This document shows, in pieces, positions 7,342 through 22,300 of a stretch of DNA of 64,000 bases. Source of the stretch: Phaeoceros laevis (Eukaryota; Anthocerotophyta; Anthocerotopsida; Notothyladales); contig JBNGIQ010008489.1 in assembly GCA_049999765.1 (NCBI GenBank), positions 31,386 through 95,385 on the forward strand. The letters are read 5' to 3'. Position 1 is the stretch's first letter; each line of letters begins with the position of its first letter. The notes under the pieces were generated by a model that was given only the letters and a program-made list of their open reading frames with translations, searched no databases and was not told the origin of the DNA. Position numbers and translations under genes: made by a program.

Positions 7342-10300
7342 TCACGTGGCAAGGGATAAGAGGAGCGCTGTTCCTCTTTTCACCCAGTGATCCGGGTTTG
7401 AAGCACCAGTTCTCAACGTGACACTAAGAATCCAGCTGGGCCGTTCTCTTGGCCCTGTTCTGATTGGGTACAAGAAGAGGGGGCAGTTGTAAACACCTTT
7501 GGGTGTCTTATTCCTGTTCTTGATGGGCTTGAAGTGCATTATAGGCATTGGCACAATCAGCTCCATGGGTTTCGGTTCCTGCCAAGGTGTGACCAAGGCA
7601 AGAGTGATTGTGTGGGTGTTTTCTGTTGTTAAAGTCGTGACTAAAGCTTGTGAGAAACCGTGGAGTTGGTTGTACTTACTGTAAGGCACTCGTTTTGGTG
7701 ATCCCAACTTGCACCCTCCAAGTAGAGACCCTTCACGTATATGCCTTCCTTGGGGCCCTCTGATATATCTGCTTCTTCCTTGTTGACGACAGTGAAGTCC
7801 CAAACAAGTGTGTCTATGGGTATTAGATTCTTTCTTGCGGTGGTCTGTAACACAGCGGTCAGAAAATCAGCAGGGTACGTGAACCCTGCAAGCCAATAAA
7901 CTGTTGGATATATGCCCTCCGCCCAAACTTTGATTTCCGTAAGTCGCTGCAGTAAATCTCGTGTCCAGGGTCCCAATGGTTTGATTGTTGGATATGCTCT
8001 GCGACATAAACCAAGTGTTGGGCATAACAACATTTACAAGCCTTCATTCTACATGTGAGATGCCAACCTCCAACAAATGTGTCCTCCTCCTAGTCCGTGC
8101 TTCACTTACTTGACCCAAATGGGCGGGACCCTTGCATCAGCAAGTGAGTTGAAGGTGGTGGACAATTCCGGAGACATTACTACGAGCCCTTGAATTCCCT
8201 TCTGCAACTTTTCACAATTGTCTCGAATATTAACCAACAAAATGTTATAGCGTTCAATCTCTTGGAAGAGCAGAGTGTGCAACGCAGACGGGTCCAGTGA
8301 CTTGAACTTCTGTATCTCCGCCAAGTCAAAAGGTTCAGGAACCTGATTACACGAGCATTTCCGGTCATGTCATTGTCATGGGCATCCTGCACATTTTTGT
8401 GATCGAAGTTCTGAAGTTGGTGACACACACCTGAGTTAAGAGATCGCTGGTAATGTCCATGACGATATCCTCCCTGCTTTTGCCACCTTTGCTGGCTGTT
8501 ACCTTCGGCTGAAGGTTTGTGATGGTCTCAAGGATCAATCTGCTGTCTGATAGCTGGAACGCAATGTCAGCATTAGCATGCTGCCCAAACGCTTCAGGCC
8601 TATCCACACCTGGCAGACCTGCTATGAACTCCCTATGGCTTTCTAGTGTGCCATCATCTGGTACATGGTACTCGGGTAGGGTGCACAGCTCAAAATTTGG
8701 GGTGGAAAGAATCTCCGGACAGTAGAACTGATTTAGATATGATGAAAGGACACGACGGTCAAGCTCATCAGTAACACGACCACCATAGTTGGCTTGTGAG
8801 ATCAAGAATTTTAAAGCGTCGTATGGCGTTTCCTCATAATAGTCGAGGTACGTTTTCAGCAGGTCATCAGAGACCTGCAAACAACGCAAACAACGGTGTG
8901 AGAGGCAGCTGAAATGTTGTACAAATGCAAAAACACTCAAAAGGGTCACCTGAAAGTCTGTGTCATTGAAGTCATATGGAATATTAAGGCCAAGGGTGCC
9001 AAACTTGCGCCGCTCCAGAAGCACACTGTGGAAATAGGCCAGTGCAAAGTACAGCTTTTGGTACTTTTCCTGTGCCTTGCACTGCATGAATGACTCCTCT
9101 GTTGCTTGATTATAAAGCCTCATTAAATTGGAGCGTAGACCCTGCAAAATGCGAAGTGATTGCAATGCTCAGCTCTATCCAAATTCTGCGGCTCACTATT
9201 TTCATGAAAAGTTGGTAGCCAGCAGACAAACTTTCTTGTAATTAGACATTGATAAGCCAGACATTCACTGGTGATAATGCACAACGGAGTATGCAATCCT
9301 TATCAAACCTTTGGAGGTTCAGCTGTCAGCTTGACACTCCGCTGAAGAATGGCAATAGGAAAATCTTCATGAGGTACACTGGAGAGCCACAATCTAAAAA
9401 GCTCGTTCGGTTTCGACTTCTCGACAGTCTGAATAAGTTTTTCCAGTGAAGGTAACCATTTCGTCATGAGATGGCAGTTTGCCAGAAAAACCCAGCCACC
9501 TGACTTCGACTGCCATGGCAATGTGCTCTTGTTAGTCATAATCATGTGCATCTCATAAGATGTTCAAACGCCAAATCAATGAGATGGTAGCTTGCAAAAC
9601 CCAACTTACAGCTTCACTGATTAGTTTCACAGCAACTGGACCCTGCCCCTGTCCAAGAGCTATTGCATGAAACCGGTCAGACATCCCATTCTGGGCAGCA
9701 AATTGCATCAAACCAGCAGTGGGATCGACTCCTGCATAACAAAGGCAGATTATTAGCCACTTTCTTTTTAGCCTTTGCGTTATCAGCTTCTTAAGCTGGG
9801 TCTTCTCTGTGCACCGGAAGTGTACCAGCTGAAAGAATGAACATAAGTGGGCTTGTGGGTCCAGAATCTCCGAAAGCCTCTGCTAGATCCAAAATAGGCG
9901 GTTCAACAAACTTCTGCCCTAATATGTTGGACACATAAGCTGTTATGGCAAAGAGCACACGATCCTGCAATGCGGGAGAAGTTGTCTAAGATTAGATATC
10001 GTGATGGGCACAATTAGATATATTTTTCCTTGGAAGTATCACGCAGCGAATTATAAAACTAACCATCCGAAAACACCGCAAGATAATCATGTGCTGCAAG
10101 TCCGTGCACTTGTCTTCCCAATCACCTGGAAGCTCAATCGCTTCTGGTTCTGGATGATCAAACCATTGCTTCCACTTTTGATTATCAGTTGTCAAGCTTT
10201 GAACCTACATTTTTGAAAAACTCTGCACTTCAGGACCCGACCAGAAAAGTCATAAGGGTAGGTCCAGTGAATCCAGGGAGGATAAAGCCAAAAGCTTACA

Positions 10301-13300
10301 AATCCCTCGAATTGAGTGGGTAAGGCTTTCGTTAACTCAGCAATATTGTCCCATGCCAGCTCAGTGATCCATTCAGGAGAAGGATTGGGTATCTGATTTG
10401 TTCTGTCAAGCACTGTCCCACCCCGCAGGAAATACTGCCACTCGTCGTTTGTTATTTGATTTGCTGCTAGAAGCACCTTTGCCGCAATCTGCAAGGAGGC
10501 CACCACATCCAAAATTGTATACAAATATACTATCGGTAGAGGACTTCTTTAACCTATGAATGTACTTCTACCTGAAAGGAAAGAAGTAACTTGTGCTTCT
10601 CAAAAAGACCACGGGTCGTATACTTGTAGACAGCATACGTGTGGTACTCCACCAGCCCTTTGATTCTTTCATTCAAACTTTCAGATCTGGAACAAGTGCA
10701 ACAAACATCAAAGACCGGACCATCCACTTGTAAGATCTACAACTCAGACGCTACAACTTGCACAATGAAAACTTTGCCAGCTACGCAGAGAAAGTTACGA
10801 TGGTGATTTGGCGATGGAGATGAGGAACAGTTCTGTGTAAGCCTGCAGCGAGAACTGGTACATTGGATCAATGGCCACTAGTTCGATCAGGATAAAATAC
10901 AGCAAGGATGCGCGTTCTGCACATGGCTTGTAACTAGCACTCGCAACATCTATCTTCTTAGCTGTTTCTTCCGCAATTTCCAAGGACGCTTTCACCTGCA
11001 AGTCATGTGGTGTGACATCCAGAGAAGATTGTCTTTAATAAACTCGAGGCATACTACTAGGAAACTGGACAAGAGTCCATGGCAGTCCAGAGACGTTTAG
11101 GGAGAAAAAATACCAGTTATAAGTGAAGCTTACGGTTTCCCATGTCTCCTTTGATTTGTCAAGAGTTGCAATAAGTTCGATGTTTTCAAGAATAGGTCCC
11201 TCCGCTGTGGCAAGCATTCTCAATATGTCATCCTCACACCGTGTTTGGGTCTTCTTTCCTTGAGAAACCTGGGATATGAGATCAAACAAGCAATGACTAC
11301 AAACTTATCATGATGTGTTTCAAGAACTTCAGAACTCCAAGAATGTCTGAGGTAGAAGGTCAGCACTATTCTTTATTATTCCTGTTCCAACTCACAGTAA
11401 CAATTAGCTCATTTCGCTGCTTATCCAAGTCAGGCCGTTCTTTTTGCACTACTAGTGTCAGCAGCTGTGCTTCTAGACTTTCCTCCTTCACTGCAAAATT
11501 TATAATTGTGGCTTTGGTTGAAATCTCAGGCGAGAAGTTTGGGTTTGCTAATTTTGTAGTTATATACAGTCTGAAGCTTGCATTATAGTCCACCTCCTTG
11601 TCTCCAAGCCTTATAAAGACCTGGAAAATGAAGTTTGAAAAACCTATCAGCCAGGAGGAGAAACTGTGACCAGAACAGACAACACTAAACCATAATGTTA
11701 AAAAAACTCTTAAAATACTGGGGTGGGCAGGATCAAACCCCTTTGCCCCTTCGGATGAAAGATTTTGATAATACAGGTTCCAAAGCCGGATCAATCTCCT
11801 GCAGTATGTCAACCAACAAAACTGGATTTCCCAGTTGTATGGCATGCTCCATCACGCGCATAAGATTGTCGGACTGATCAGAAACCACAGAAAACGGCAT
11901 CCTGAGACAGTGCCAACATAACACCCCTACACATGCTTTATATTCGGTTTGTAACATGAAAACGGCCAAACCAGAGGGCAATTACTTGCAGATCAACCAC
12001 TTCAAGACCATTTGGAGCTTCATAGTTCTTCACCCATTTTTTGGCTTGTTCCTGCAATTAGCACGACGGAATTATAGATTAGATCCAACCAGACAAGCAT
12101 GCAAGCAGCTGTGTAGACGAAATGAATCCCCGCGCTAGCACCTGTGGGTCAATCATAAGAGGCCATCGGTTGCTGCGGGTGACCATAACACCGTTCTCTG
12201 TGGAAAAGGAGTCAGCTGGAAGACCCTGAAGATTCCATTCCCTGACATCACCTGCATCTGCTAAAAAACTCGCAAACGCAAAATTTGGCGATGAAGGTAT
12301 TCCTAGTTTCACTATCTGCACATAGTCACAAACTCAGGTCGTGCTTAGATGCAACCTGAATCACAGCTGGTGCAACCTGAATCACAGCTGGTCCGGGCTG
12401 TATACCTCAGGCAACCACAACGTGATTAACTCGTCTCGGAATTCAGAGACGAAAGGGCCGACATATGAAAGGAACGCTGCTGCCAGAAGACAGTCCCCTG
12501 GAAGCTTCTTCACTCCTGCCTCCAGGCTCGCGATTGACAGTTCCCACCTCTGCTTCTCGCCTGCCAGACCTGAGACCAATTTTTCTGCCCTAAATAGTTT
12601 GACCTGTGAAATGAAGAGAGGTAACCAGGCTAGTGAATGCTCGAGGGAAGGCAGTGTCAAATAATTGTTCACATATATCCTGGACCGTACCTCAAGGTCA
12701 TCAAGTTCTGTTTGAAGCGCCTCCTTTGAAGAAATCGACTTTTCATATCTCTCCTTCAGTGTGGCCACCTTTAATCTAACTTCTTCCAACTTGCTCCTGC
12801 TCAACACACAGATGAGTATTCAAACATATGTTGCAGACAAAGAAACTTGATGAGCAGTGCAGACAAAAGTTGGCAATAGCTGCAAGCAGTTGCACCTAGC
12901 GTCCTGCAAAGCTGCTTCCTGCTTAGCTAGGTTGTCCTGAGCAGCTTTCAACCGCTGCTTTTTCGGTGAAACTTCCTTCGCGATATATCCATATGTCTCC
13001 ATTGCACGGACCTGCAAGCATCACTTTCCAATGGTATCAGGCTGTAGTTGATGGCAGCTGTCCGTTTCAACTTAAATAGTTGGTTGTAAACACAAGTATG
13101 AGCTTCCAATGACTTCTCACCCATAAACACAGGCCACGAGCTGCACTCGATACTTTGCCTATAATATCAGGTGTGAATTCTGGGTCTGAAGTGAATTTGT
13201 TCATCTTCTTCAGTAGGGCATCGACCTGCCATTAGACGACCGATTATTTAGTTCTACTCTTGCACTTTGTTGCCTCCACAATGTTACCCAGGCTCATCTA

Positions 13301-16300
13301 TTTATTTAACGAGAAAAGAAATCAGCAAATCACTCTTCCATTAATCAAGGCTGCTGTTCTCAGGAGCGAGTCCAGAAAGAGCTTCAAGGGGAATTCGTTT
13401 AGGAGCGTGGTTCACTGCTAGACAAGATAGTGCGGAGCTATTATAATGGGTAAGTAACTGTACCAGCTGATCTTTGTCGTAGTCCATAAGCCTAGGAAGA
13501 AACTGGGAATCACCCAACTCTAGTTTAGCCTGCGCCCATGTCGGTGGCTTTTTCAGCACCGTCATAACAGCACCAAGTGTGAGCTCCACTAGTGCAGGCG
13601 GTTTTGCATATGCCTTCACTTCACTCATATCCTTCTTCGTAAGCACATTCAGGGCTTCTTCAGCAGCCAAAAGAGCAGGCATTGCCTTATCCAGCTCCTT
13701 CTTACAATCTGCTGCAATCAAGTTACACTTCTCTGCTTCTTTTTCTATCTTTGCAGCTTCTGCATTCACCTGCAGACGTATTTGAAACAGGGTGTTACGC
13801 ATCTTTGGAACTTTGAGCCAATAAATGTTTAGAATGAGGCTAGGCAGCTCGCCTGTCTTTCTTGCTCATCAACAGCACGCTTTTCCTGCACAATTTCCAC
13901 TAAAAGCTCCTCACACTCTTTTTTGGCCTTCGCAACTATCTCTTTCTTTTGTTGACAGATGACTTGCAGAGCTGCCACTTGATCACGCGTAGTGTTTAAT
14001 GCAGACAAACCTCCTCTAAGCTTCGACGCATTGTCAGACAGTTGCGTTTTTTTCTCTCTCAGAAGCTTTCTGTATCTGGAGGGCAAATCAATCGACAGTT
14101 TGGGAACTGCAACTCAATTCACGACGGAGCATATTGATGGAAACTAGAACCAAAAAATCCATGTTCTGTAGTCAGAGGTTTTTGGTCACTTTTTGTACCC
14201 TTTGGCAAATTCAAGGTAACTTGTCGGTGTGACGTAGTATTGCCGCTTAAGTCGTTCAAGCATCTTCTGAGACTGAACTACCACAGATTTGTGAATGGTG
14301 ACAAAAACCTTGCATACACTAGTTCTCATTTCAGTGGTAGTTAAAGTTTCTTCGTCCGACAATAACTTGACAGATACTTCATACAGAGCATCTTCCGGCC
14401 AGTCCAAGAACCTGTGTAAGAGAGTCATGGCAGTTTTCCAATTATGACCAGACTACGAGCCAGATACCAAGAGACATTGGTACCAATAAAGCGTATATCA
14501 CATTTCCAGTCAGAAGACTGCAGTCTGCATCTTACCAGTCAATAGTTGTGCAGTTTACTAAACCAGGGAACATTTGCAGGCGCTTGTGAAAGGCTGCCTG
14601 CACAGGACTCAGACACAACACCACATGAAGATTCTCCTTTGCTCGTTCTAAAAAGAAGGCAAATAGGTCTTCGTCTGTCTCCCCTTTCCCTGCCTTCTTG
14701 CAAGCAGCCCGGACCCCTTCATAAATTACGCTAAGATCATCTTTGTTAAAAAGATTTGGGACCTGCACACGTTTGTGTGTACATCTCTCAGAATTCAGGA
14801 CTCACTTTCCACTTTGTCAGAGCCAGAGAACCTCATAAAAGCCAATTGTGTACCTCCCCTGAACTCAATATATTATTGATGTCTTCCAAAAATGTTTCCT
14901 GAACGACTTGAGTATCATCAAACATGAATACGGTGGGTCGCAAGTTTTCGCCAATGCCTGCTTGTTGGAATAGTAATTTCAAATCGTCATGAAACTGTGC
15001 TGACAAATAGTTTTTTGTTATCATGATGCTGAAAACCTGTGCAACACAGAACCACCAGGGGTCATAGTAACAGTAAGTTGAGATAGTCTCTTCTACAGGC
15101 TCCATCAAGACAAGTTACGCAGGCCAGCGATAGGGATAGCATGCCACAGTGCTAACTCACCTTCATGTCTGCGACAAAAGAGCACAGCTTAGTGAGACTC
15201 TTTCTTCCACTTCCACCTATTCCTACTAACAAGAGGTTGCCTCGAGGCTGAAGCAGGACTCTGTGTATGCGGCAAATATGTTCCATTGCATCCTTGAATA
15301 GCACCTGACAGCATAAACAATTAGCTTGAAGTAGGGATTCTCCTATGAAAACCCCCTCCCACATACATCGAGCTCACCGACTATGCATCCCTCTCCTGGA
15401 TTGAATTTGAAATTGAGTACAAGGACTACCAGATCCATGCCAAACATCCCAGGCTGCATTTTACATTCCTTCAAATTCTCCTCCAGAGCCTCCTTCATGA
15501 CTGGAAAACCAGGATTGGGTTCATAAAGAGGGTGCTCTTCCATGCTTGATTGCAGAACGCTTGTAAAAAGGGGCATCTCATTCCCAAACAATGATCGCCA
15601 TTCCACATCAAAATTCTCCTTCAATTTTGTTGTCAACAAATTCTGGATGGGAAACCAATCCGCAGTTTTTTGAACACAAACAGGCAACAATTGCACAATT
15701 GGTTCTGCCTGGTCAATATGACTGTTGTACACACCTGAAGCCACGACTTATCTTGCTTGTCCCACATGCGGTCACCATATACCCGGAAGCATTCATGGCA
15801 GAATAATGAGTACATGATATCTTTGGTAGTATAAGTGTCTTTTGAGGCTTGGAGCAAACCTTGAATGACCTAATGATGCACAGCGATTGTTTGTCAGGTG
15901 TGTTCAGCTTGAAAATCATTGGATCACATGCACAAGTAGCAGTCGCAATAAGTAGTGTGTAAAACCATAAAAAGATGATGTAACATTTGAAGGAAGGTAA
16001 TCACTTTTGCAAGATCTCTCATGTTGAACAAATAGTGGCTCTTGCTGGGTATAGGTAGAAGCTCCGCTATGATAACGTTGTATATCTCTACACTGAAACT
16101 GACAAGTGTTTCACCTAGCATCCTGACTTCATTTTCAAAATCAGCAAGCTTGGCTGTCAAAATAGCACCAAATATCCTTTTCATTTGCTGGTCATTTGGA
16201 GGAGTAATGTTCACCTGTGTGGCATAAGTCCAGAAAGATTAAATGACCAACTCTCACAGATTCTGAAACTTGAAGTAGTATTTTATTCAATAAGCCAACA

Positions 16301-19300
16301 AGCAAGGTAAACATGGTCCCAGTATACCAAGGAGAAGCATGCTTGTATGCGACGAGAAATAACGTTTCTTCCACCACCAGGTGGGGCCATAGCACTCAAA
16401 AACTGCATATTCTTGACTTGTTTTATTTCTTGTTTCTGGCGGTCATACCAGAAGCCATTGTCCATCCACAGCTTCAAAAGTTCCAGGGCTGGCATGAAAC
16501 CAAACTGGCAGACCCAGATAATACCAATGATTAGTGCTACTAAATGTGATGGAAGCGTTATTACATGGGTATCGAATCTTGTCGTTGCACTGGGGAAGGC
16601 ATCCAGCTCCACCTTCTCAATAAAACTTCCACGAATTGGTGTCTGAGTCTGCATACCTGGCTTTTCTTTGGCATGTTCAGGTCGTCAAGAAAAACAAGTA
16701 ATTTCTTGCCTCCAGGGGGTGCAAAAACTCCTTTTGTACGTTTCTCCAACCTTCCTTCTATAGTGTCCTGCTCATGATCAATTGTTACATGCGTTGTGGT
16801 CTTGCATGCTGGTCCCAAATCACTGCTGACCGTCAGTGCTGTTTAAACCTAACCTGAAGACTGTTTGATGAAGTCTGAGCAGAAAAATTGATGGTCATTG
16901 TGGACAGGCCTTCTGGAAGACTTGATAAGATAGAGTTAGCAATCAACGTCTTGCCCACACCAACTTTTCCAACAATCAATGCATGCCGGTTTGCCAGCAC
17001 GATGGTTTTCACAACAAAGTTGGTCCGTATCTGTTTGACATGGAGAATACAAGATCCTTTAGACTAGAGTCTATAATGCATTGGCAGCGGTTTGGGTCGT
17101 TGAGGGTACCGAGTCAACAGTTGGTACTTGAATCTTGTGAAAAGGAGAGCCTACAGGAACTTTGTAGTTTGAAGGGAGCTTTTCTTCCCAAGAAGCAAAA
17201 ACTTTCTTTTTCACATCCACAAAGTAGTCAAATACTGTGCCCGTAACTGGGTACCTGCATCGACAGTGCTCGACTAAAACATGCAGATCAAGATCGTAAT
17301 ATGTTTGCATGACTTCGTATGCAAAAACTTAGTGAGAGCTGTTCACAGCAATACAAATTCGGCCCTTGTCAAGAATGGAGAATAAGGTGCACGCCATAAG
17401 TAGAGAAGTCATATCAGTCACTAGTTTACCTTGAGTCGTAATCCCTTATGAATATGTCGAAAATTTTTCGACCTTCTTCATCCACGCTGGCCCCAAGTGA
17501 CCACGTCAAGCAGAAAAGGAACCAAGTTTCTATCATAGGTATGTAGTTGTCTCCTTCTGAGGGATGTACCCCATTTTCAGCAGTTGCCAAAGAGTCAAAG
17601 AGCTTCGTGAAGGTGACGATGCTGTTCAGGTGGTCAATTGGTACGACCTCTTTACATTTTGTCCGTCGAACATGTGCTGCTGCATCCACATATCTTTGCA
17701 GCAGTTTCCGTAGCTCCCTTAATAAAACCTGAGCAAGCGAGGTAACCAATTTCTCAGTCTTGAACTCGAAGAAAATCATAAGCACTGCAGAAAGGTTGCT
17801 CTTTAATCGGCTGCCTTCCGACTGCCAACTTATTACCGCATCCACTCCACTTGCCACCTTTCGCTGAATCCAGGACTCCACATATGGCCACCATCCTAGC
17901 TCCTCGACATTGAGATAAATCATGCCAGCCCGACTTACAGTTGCAGGTGAGGCTTGTGACAAGTCCTCTACCTCAAACAGCAAAGAAACCTGCAAGCAAA
18001 GACATGTTTTTGTTTTGAAAACTTTTCAGATAGAAGTCAAACAAGCACAGAATTGCTCCAAGATTTGGCATGCCTGAAGCGGCATAGATATGCGTTCTCC
18101 GTTCAAAAGTGTGAGTATTTTGTTGTCATCGAGCAATGTGTTCATTGACTCAATCCACAACGTGTCCACAGGTCCATCAAAAAGAATCCATTTGCAGTCT
18201 AGCCCTTCATCGTTGCACACTATTCTCATGATGTGTGAAAGAATCCCATCTGTCCATTCATTTGTCAATTTACTATATGCACCATATATCTCGTCATTAG
18301 ATAAGGCAAGTGAGTTCATGATGTGGACATGAACATGCTCCCATTCTTCAACTTGCTGGTCCTTGAGATGGCCTTGAGCACGGGATAGGGCCTTCCATGC
18401 CTCAGTCTTCCCAGAGCCAGTTTTCCCAACCAGCATGTTCCCGTGCCTTGCCACCATGCAGTCATATACCTGCCAGGTTAAATGGCATCGAACTCAGATG
18501 TATTGTTGCTGTTCAACCACGAAGTCACCCTTGCTATGTATTCATAAACTGACCTGTATGCACTTTATGACGAAAGCGTCCACCACTTGTAGACCATGGT
18601 CAGTCAAAACATGTCGAAGAGCCCCCTTTAGTGTCTCAGCTTCCTTTGCTGCCAACTCCAAACCAGGGAACAAGTCGGACAGTAGGGCATTAAACAGAGG
18701 GATGTCTTGAAACACAAGCTTGGGCATGATTAAATCTCTCATTGAACGTTGCAAAATGATCTCCTCCGGTATGTCAGGATCTACTCGCTTCACAGATCCA
18801 GCCATTCGTGCAATCGGGATAATAAAGGATCGAAGACCATAATCATAGTGATCCTGCTTAGACAATTGCCGCTGGGACAGCTCCATCACAGCGATCAGTT
18901 TTTTGGCCAGCACCTACATATGAAAATCAGTTTTTTGGCCAGCTTCTGTAACTGTTTGATCGCTATGATTAGCAGTATTATGACAGAATCTCCTACGTCT
19001 ACAGGGCCAGCAAACAAATCTGAAACAACTTTTTCTCTGCCCTCAGTAGCTGCGCACCTTGGCAGTCTGAAAACCTTCACTGAAAAGCATGTTCTCTCCA
19101 ATCAAGCTAAAATCCGGAAGCATCATTGATACAGGCCTTAGCATCGCTTTTAAATTTTCTGGCAACTCACTTCGCCCTGCATAGCCAGGATTCATGGTGA
19201 CAAATATACCGCATGTCCGTATAAGGCGTATCTCTGCTCCTTCGAAAACAAACCGATCCAGTCCTGCTTTGATGCCAGCCATCACAGCATGAATTTGGGA

Positions 19301-22300
19301 AGCAACCACAGACAACACCTCCACCTCTATACGATTGAACTCATCAAGGCATGCCCAAGCTCCAGTTTGTGCCAATCCAGAAAACATCTTCCCGGTCATT
19401 TTGTAGTCCACACCATCAGAGCAATTGAACACAATAACATACCTGAGAACCAAATCATCAGATTATGCAAGCCGGAAAGGCCCTGCTAGAGTACAACGTA
19501 AGTCTTTCCGAGACTGGATGTATGATGGGGTGCGTCGAGTCAAATGAAAGCACAAAACCAACCTGCTGAGTCTGGGAGAACGCAATCACAGTAAAGCCTA
19601 ACCTTGCAAGGGCTTTTCCAAAGTCTTTAACTGTCTCTGTTTTTCCAGTCCCTGCAGGCCCGAGAGGGTTTCCTCCGCGGCGGGTGAAGAGAGCAGCACC
19701 AAGTGTGATATAGCATCTATCTGTCAAAGGTGTAATTACAAGTCTTCCATTGTTGCCTTGATACTCATAACCATAACCAAAAACAGATAGGACCTGGTAG
19801 ACACGGATTCCGTTGCAGCTGATCATATAACTATCCAGCTTAAACTTTCTAAAACAAGATTTTTCTTATGCACCAGGAAGCAGCGACTAAGCAGGCAATA
19901 CTAGCAAGACAGTACTCTTTCACCTGCTTAATCAGACAGTCATCCTTTTCCCAATAAAAACGTAGCTGCGATGACCACTCAAAGTCTGTGGCTGCACTAC
20001 AGCCTACTTTTATCAACTTTTCAATCACATCTCGTGAATGAACCTCTATCGTGATCAAGGCTGTCTGTTGGGCCAACGCAAATTGCTCATGTCAGATGAA
20101 TTATCAGCAGGACGAAGCAAAAGAACCAAAGAAAGCTATACTGGTGGACCGCCATGTGAAGTTGCTCCTCTCACTCCCATCATCTGACAATACTATGGCT
20201 GCTTAGCTCGAAGGACAGCAGAGCGTCAGGCAAACTCACAGTTTTATTGCGGTCTATTTTGGAGAGCTTGGTCCGTGTCATGTCAGTGAGCTTGTTCAGA
20301 TAGCTTATCCATTTTCTGAACACTTTCTTACATGCCGCCTTGCTAGTGTCAGTTCCGTTCAAAGCCTTCTCACACTCAGCTGTCCACTTAACTTGCCCTG
20401 CACTGTGGGCCCATAAAACGAGTCAAAGACTGAGCACACCATGATTTGTGCAGACATGACCCAATCAGGTCCAAAACAACTCTGCCAAGCTGATGAGTGT
20501 ACGCGTTCAAGATTTAGTGACAGTTCAACAACCACTTGTGTCCTCCAGGGCTAACCTAATAACACACTGGCCAGCATTTTCTTTGATCCACTTGTCTTTT
20601 TTAGCTTGCTTGCTTTCTTCAAGTGCCTTAACCAGATGAACCTTCAACGTAGCCCTCATTGCAACCTCTATCTGGAAAAGGACTCATGTGCTGAGTAACC
20701 ATGTCTCATTCGTCCACTGGCTTGGAGCCACCAGTTCCACATAAACAAGAACACAAGCCCAGTGTGAGCAAGAGCCACCTTATTGAGCCACTCCTCAGGC
20801 CTTGTGTCCAGCACTTGAGTCAACTGAAAGGGCAGGTACTCGCCATCTGGGGAGAAAATTCCAGTGGCTTCATAATGCTTCCTACCTTCTGAGCCAGGTG
20901 CAAACATCTCTAACCTCTTTATCCCTTCAAAGCATTTTTTCAGGTGAGGCTGCAAAGACACCGGATCATGAGGCAATTTCTCGCCTGATGTGTCACATAT
21001 AGAAAATAGTTATCACAACCACTGCTCTTTGGTCTGACGTGTACCTGCACGTTTCGAGGGTCTTTGGCTTGCCCAAGTATTTCAAGAAGATTCTCACTGG
21101 ACAGGAAATAAAAGCGTGGAAATTGCTGACGTTTCTGCTCTAGGTAGTCTTCGAGAGATTTCTGAATTTTTTCCAACTTTTTATCCATCTGAATGAAAGT
21201 TTCAAGCAAATCGGGGATTTCCATTGCTCTTAGAGCATTTCGGATTTCCTGAATGTATGGTCATGAAAAATTCAGTTGATCTTCTGGATAAGGTCACCAA
21301 TGTTACTCTCCCAGCTGCAGACTTTTGTCTCATCTATCAGCTCATTAGACGCCACAAGCCTCAACAACTTACATATATCTGTCGCATATATTTACTAAAG
21401 ATGTCGTTCACTGCATCAAAACTGGCAGTCTCCGCAACCAACTGTTTCCTGATGTCCTCAGAACCCACAAAAATGTTTTCCAAGTAAGCCCATGTCCGCT
21501 GAACCTGCAGTTGAAAGCAGCAACCGGTTATACGGAATATAGATAAAATCTGTGCGCAGAAGAGGTAGGATTCAGTTGCCATACACCAGCACCATGCAGT
21601 TATTATGGACCATGGTCCTTGGGAAAAAGGCCAGCTGCAGCGCAGTCACCTGGGTGATCATTTCAATAGCCTCTGAAACAAGACTGAGTTTCTTCTCCCA
21701 TATGTTAATATCACTAGCAAAATGAATATGGAATCGATTGGACTTCATGGATGATAACACAACCCTGTTATCCTCCAGTACCACAAATATGTCCTCGGTA
21801 CCCCTTATTTTGTATACCTGCAGTAACCAGCCAAAATATTGCATCTATAGATTCCTGACGTACAGACCAGAATCTGTAGAAGCTGCTAGCTTTCTCAATA
21901 AGAAAAGTCATGCAAACTCGTAAGAAGTTGCAATCACCACAGCAATATAGCAGTGTGCAATTGTCCAGTCAGACAATATGTACCTGTTTCTCTGGAACCA
22001 TGTCAAGGTCAAGGCTTTTCCAATTATCTTTTATTTTGTTCAAGGCTTCTTCAATTGCCAACTCCTTACTTGCAGCAACACTAAGATCACAGATTGTAGC
22101 AACATGCAGATCCAGTCGTAGTTCAGCTACCTGCAGTGTAAAAAAAATTGGTAGCATCGGTAGTCATAGTCAACCAAGGGATAAATTTCTTTTGCTGGTT
22201 CATCAGGCGCATTACCTTTGCAAGGGTAAAAGAGCTCGAAGTTGGATCAAAAACATGCCCAACTTGCTCCTGCAGCTGTGCCCAATGGCGTTCACGCATT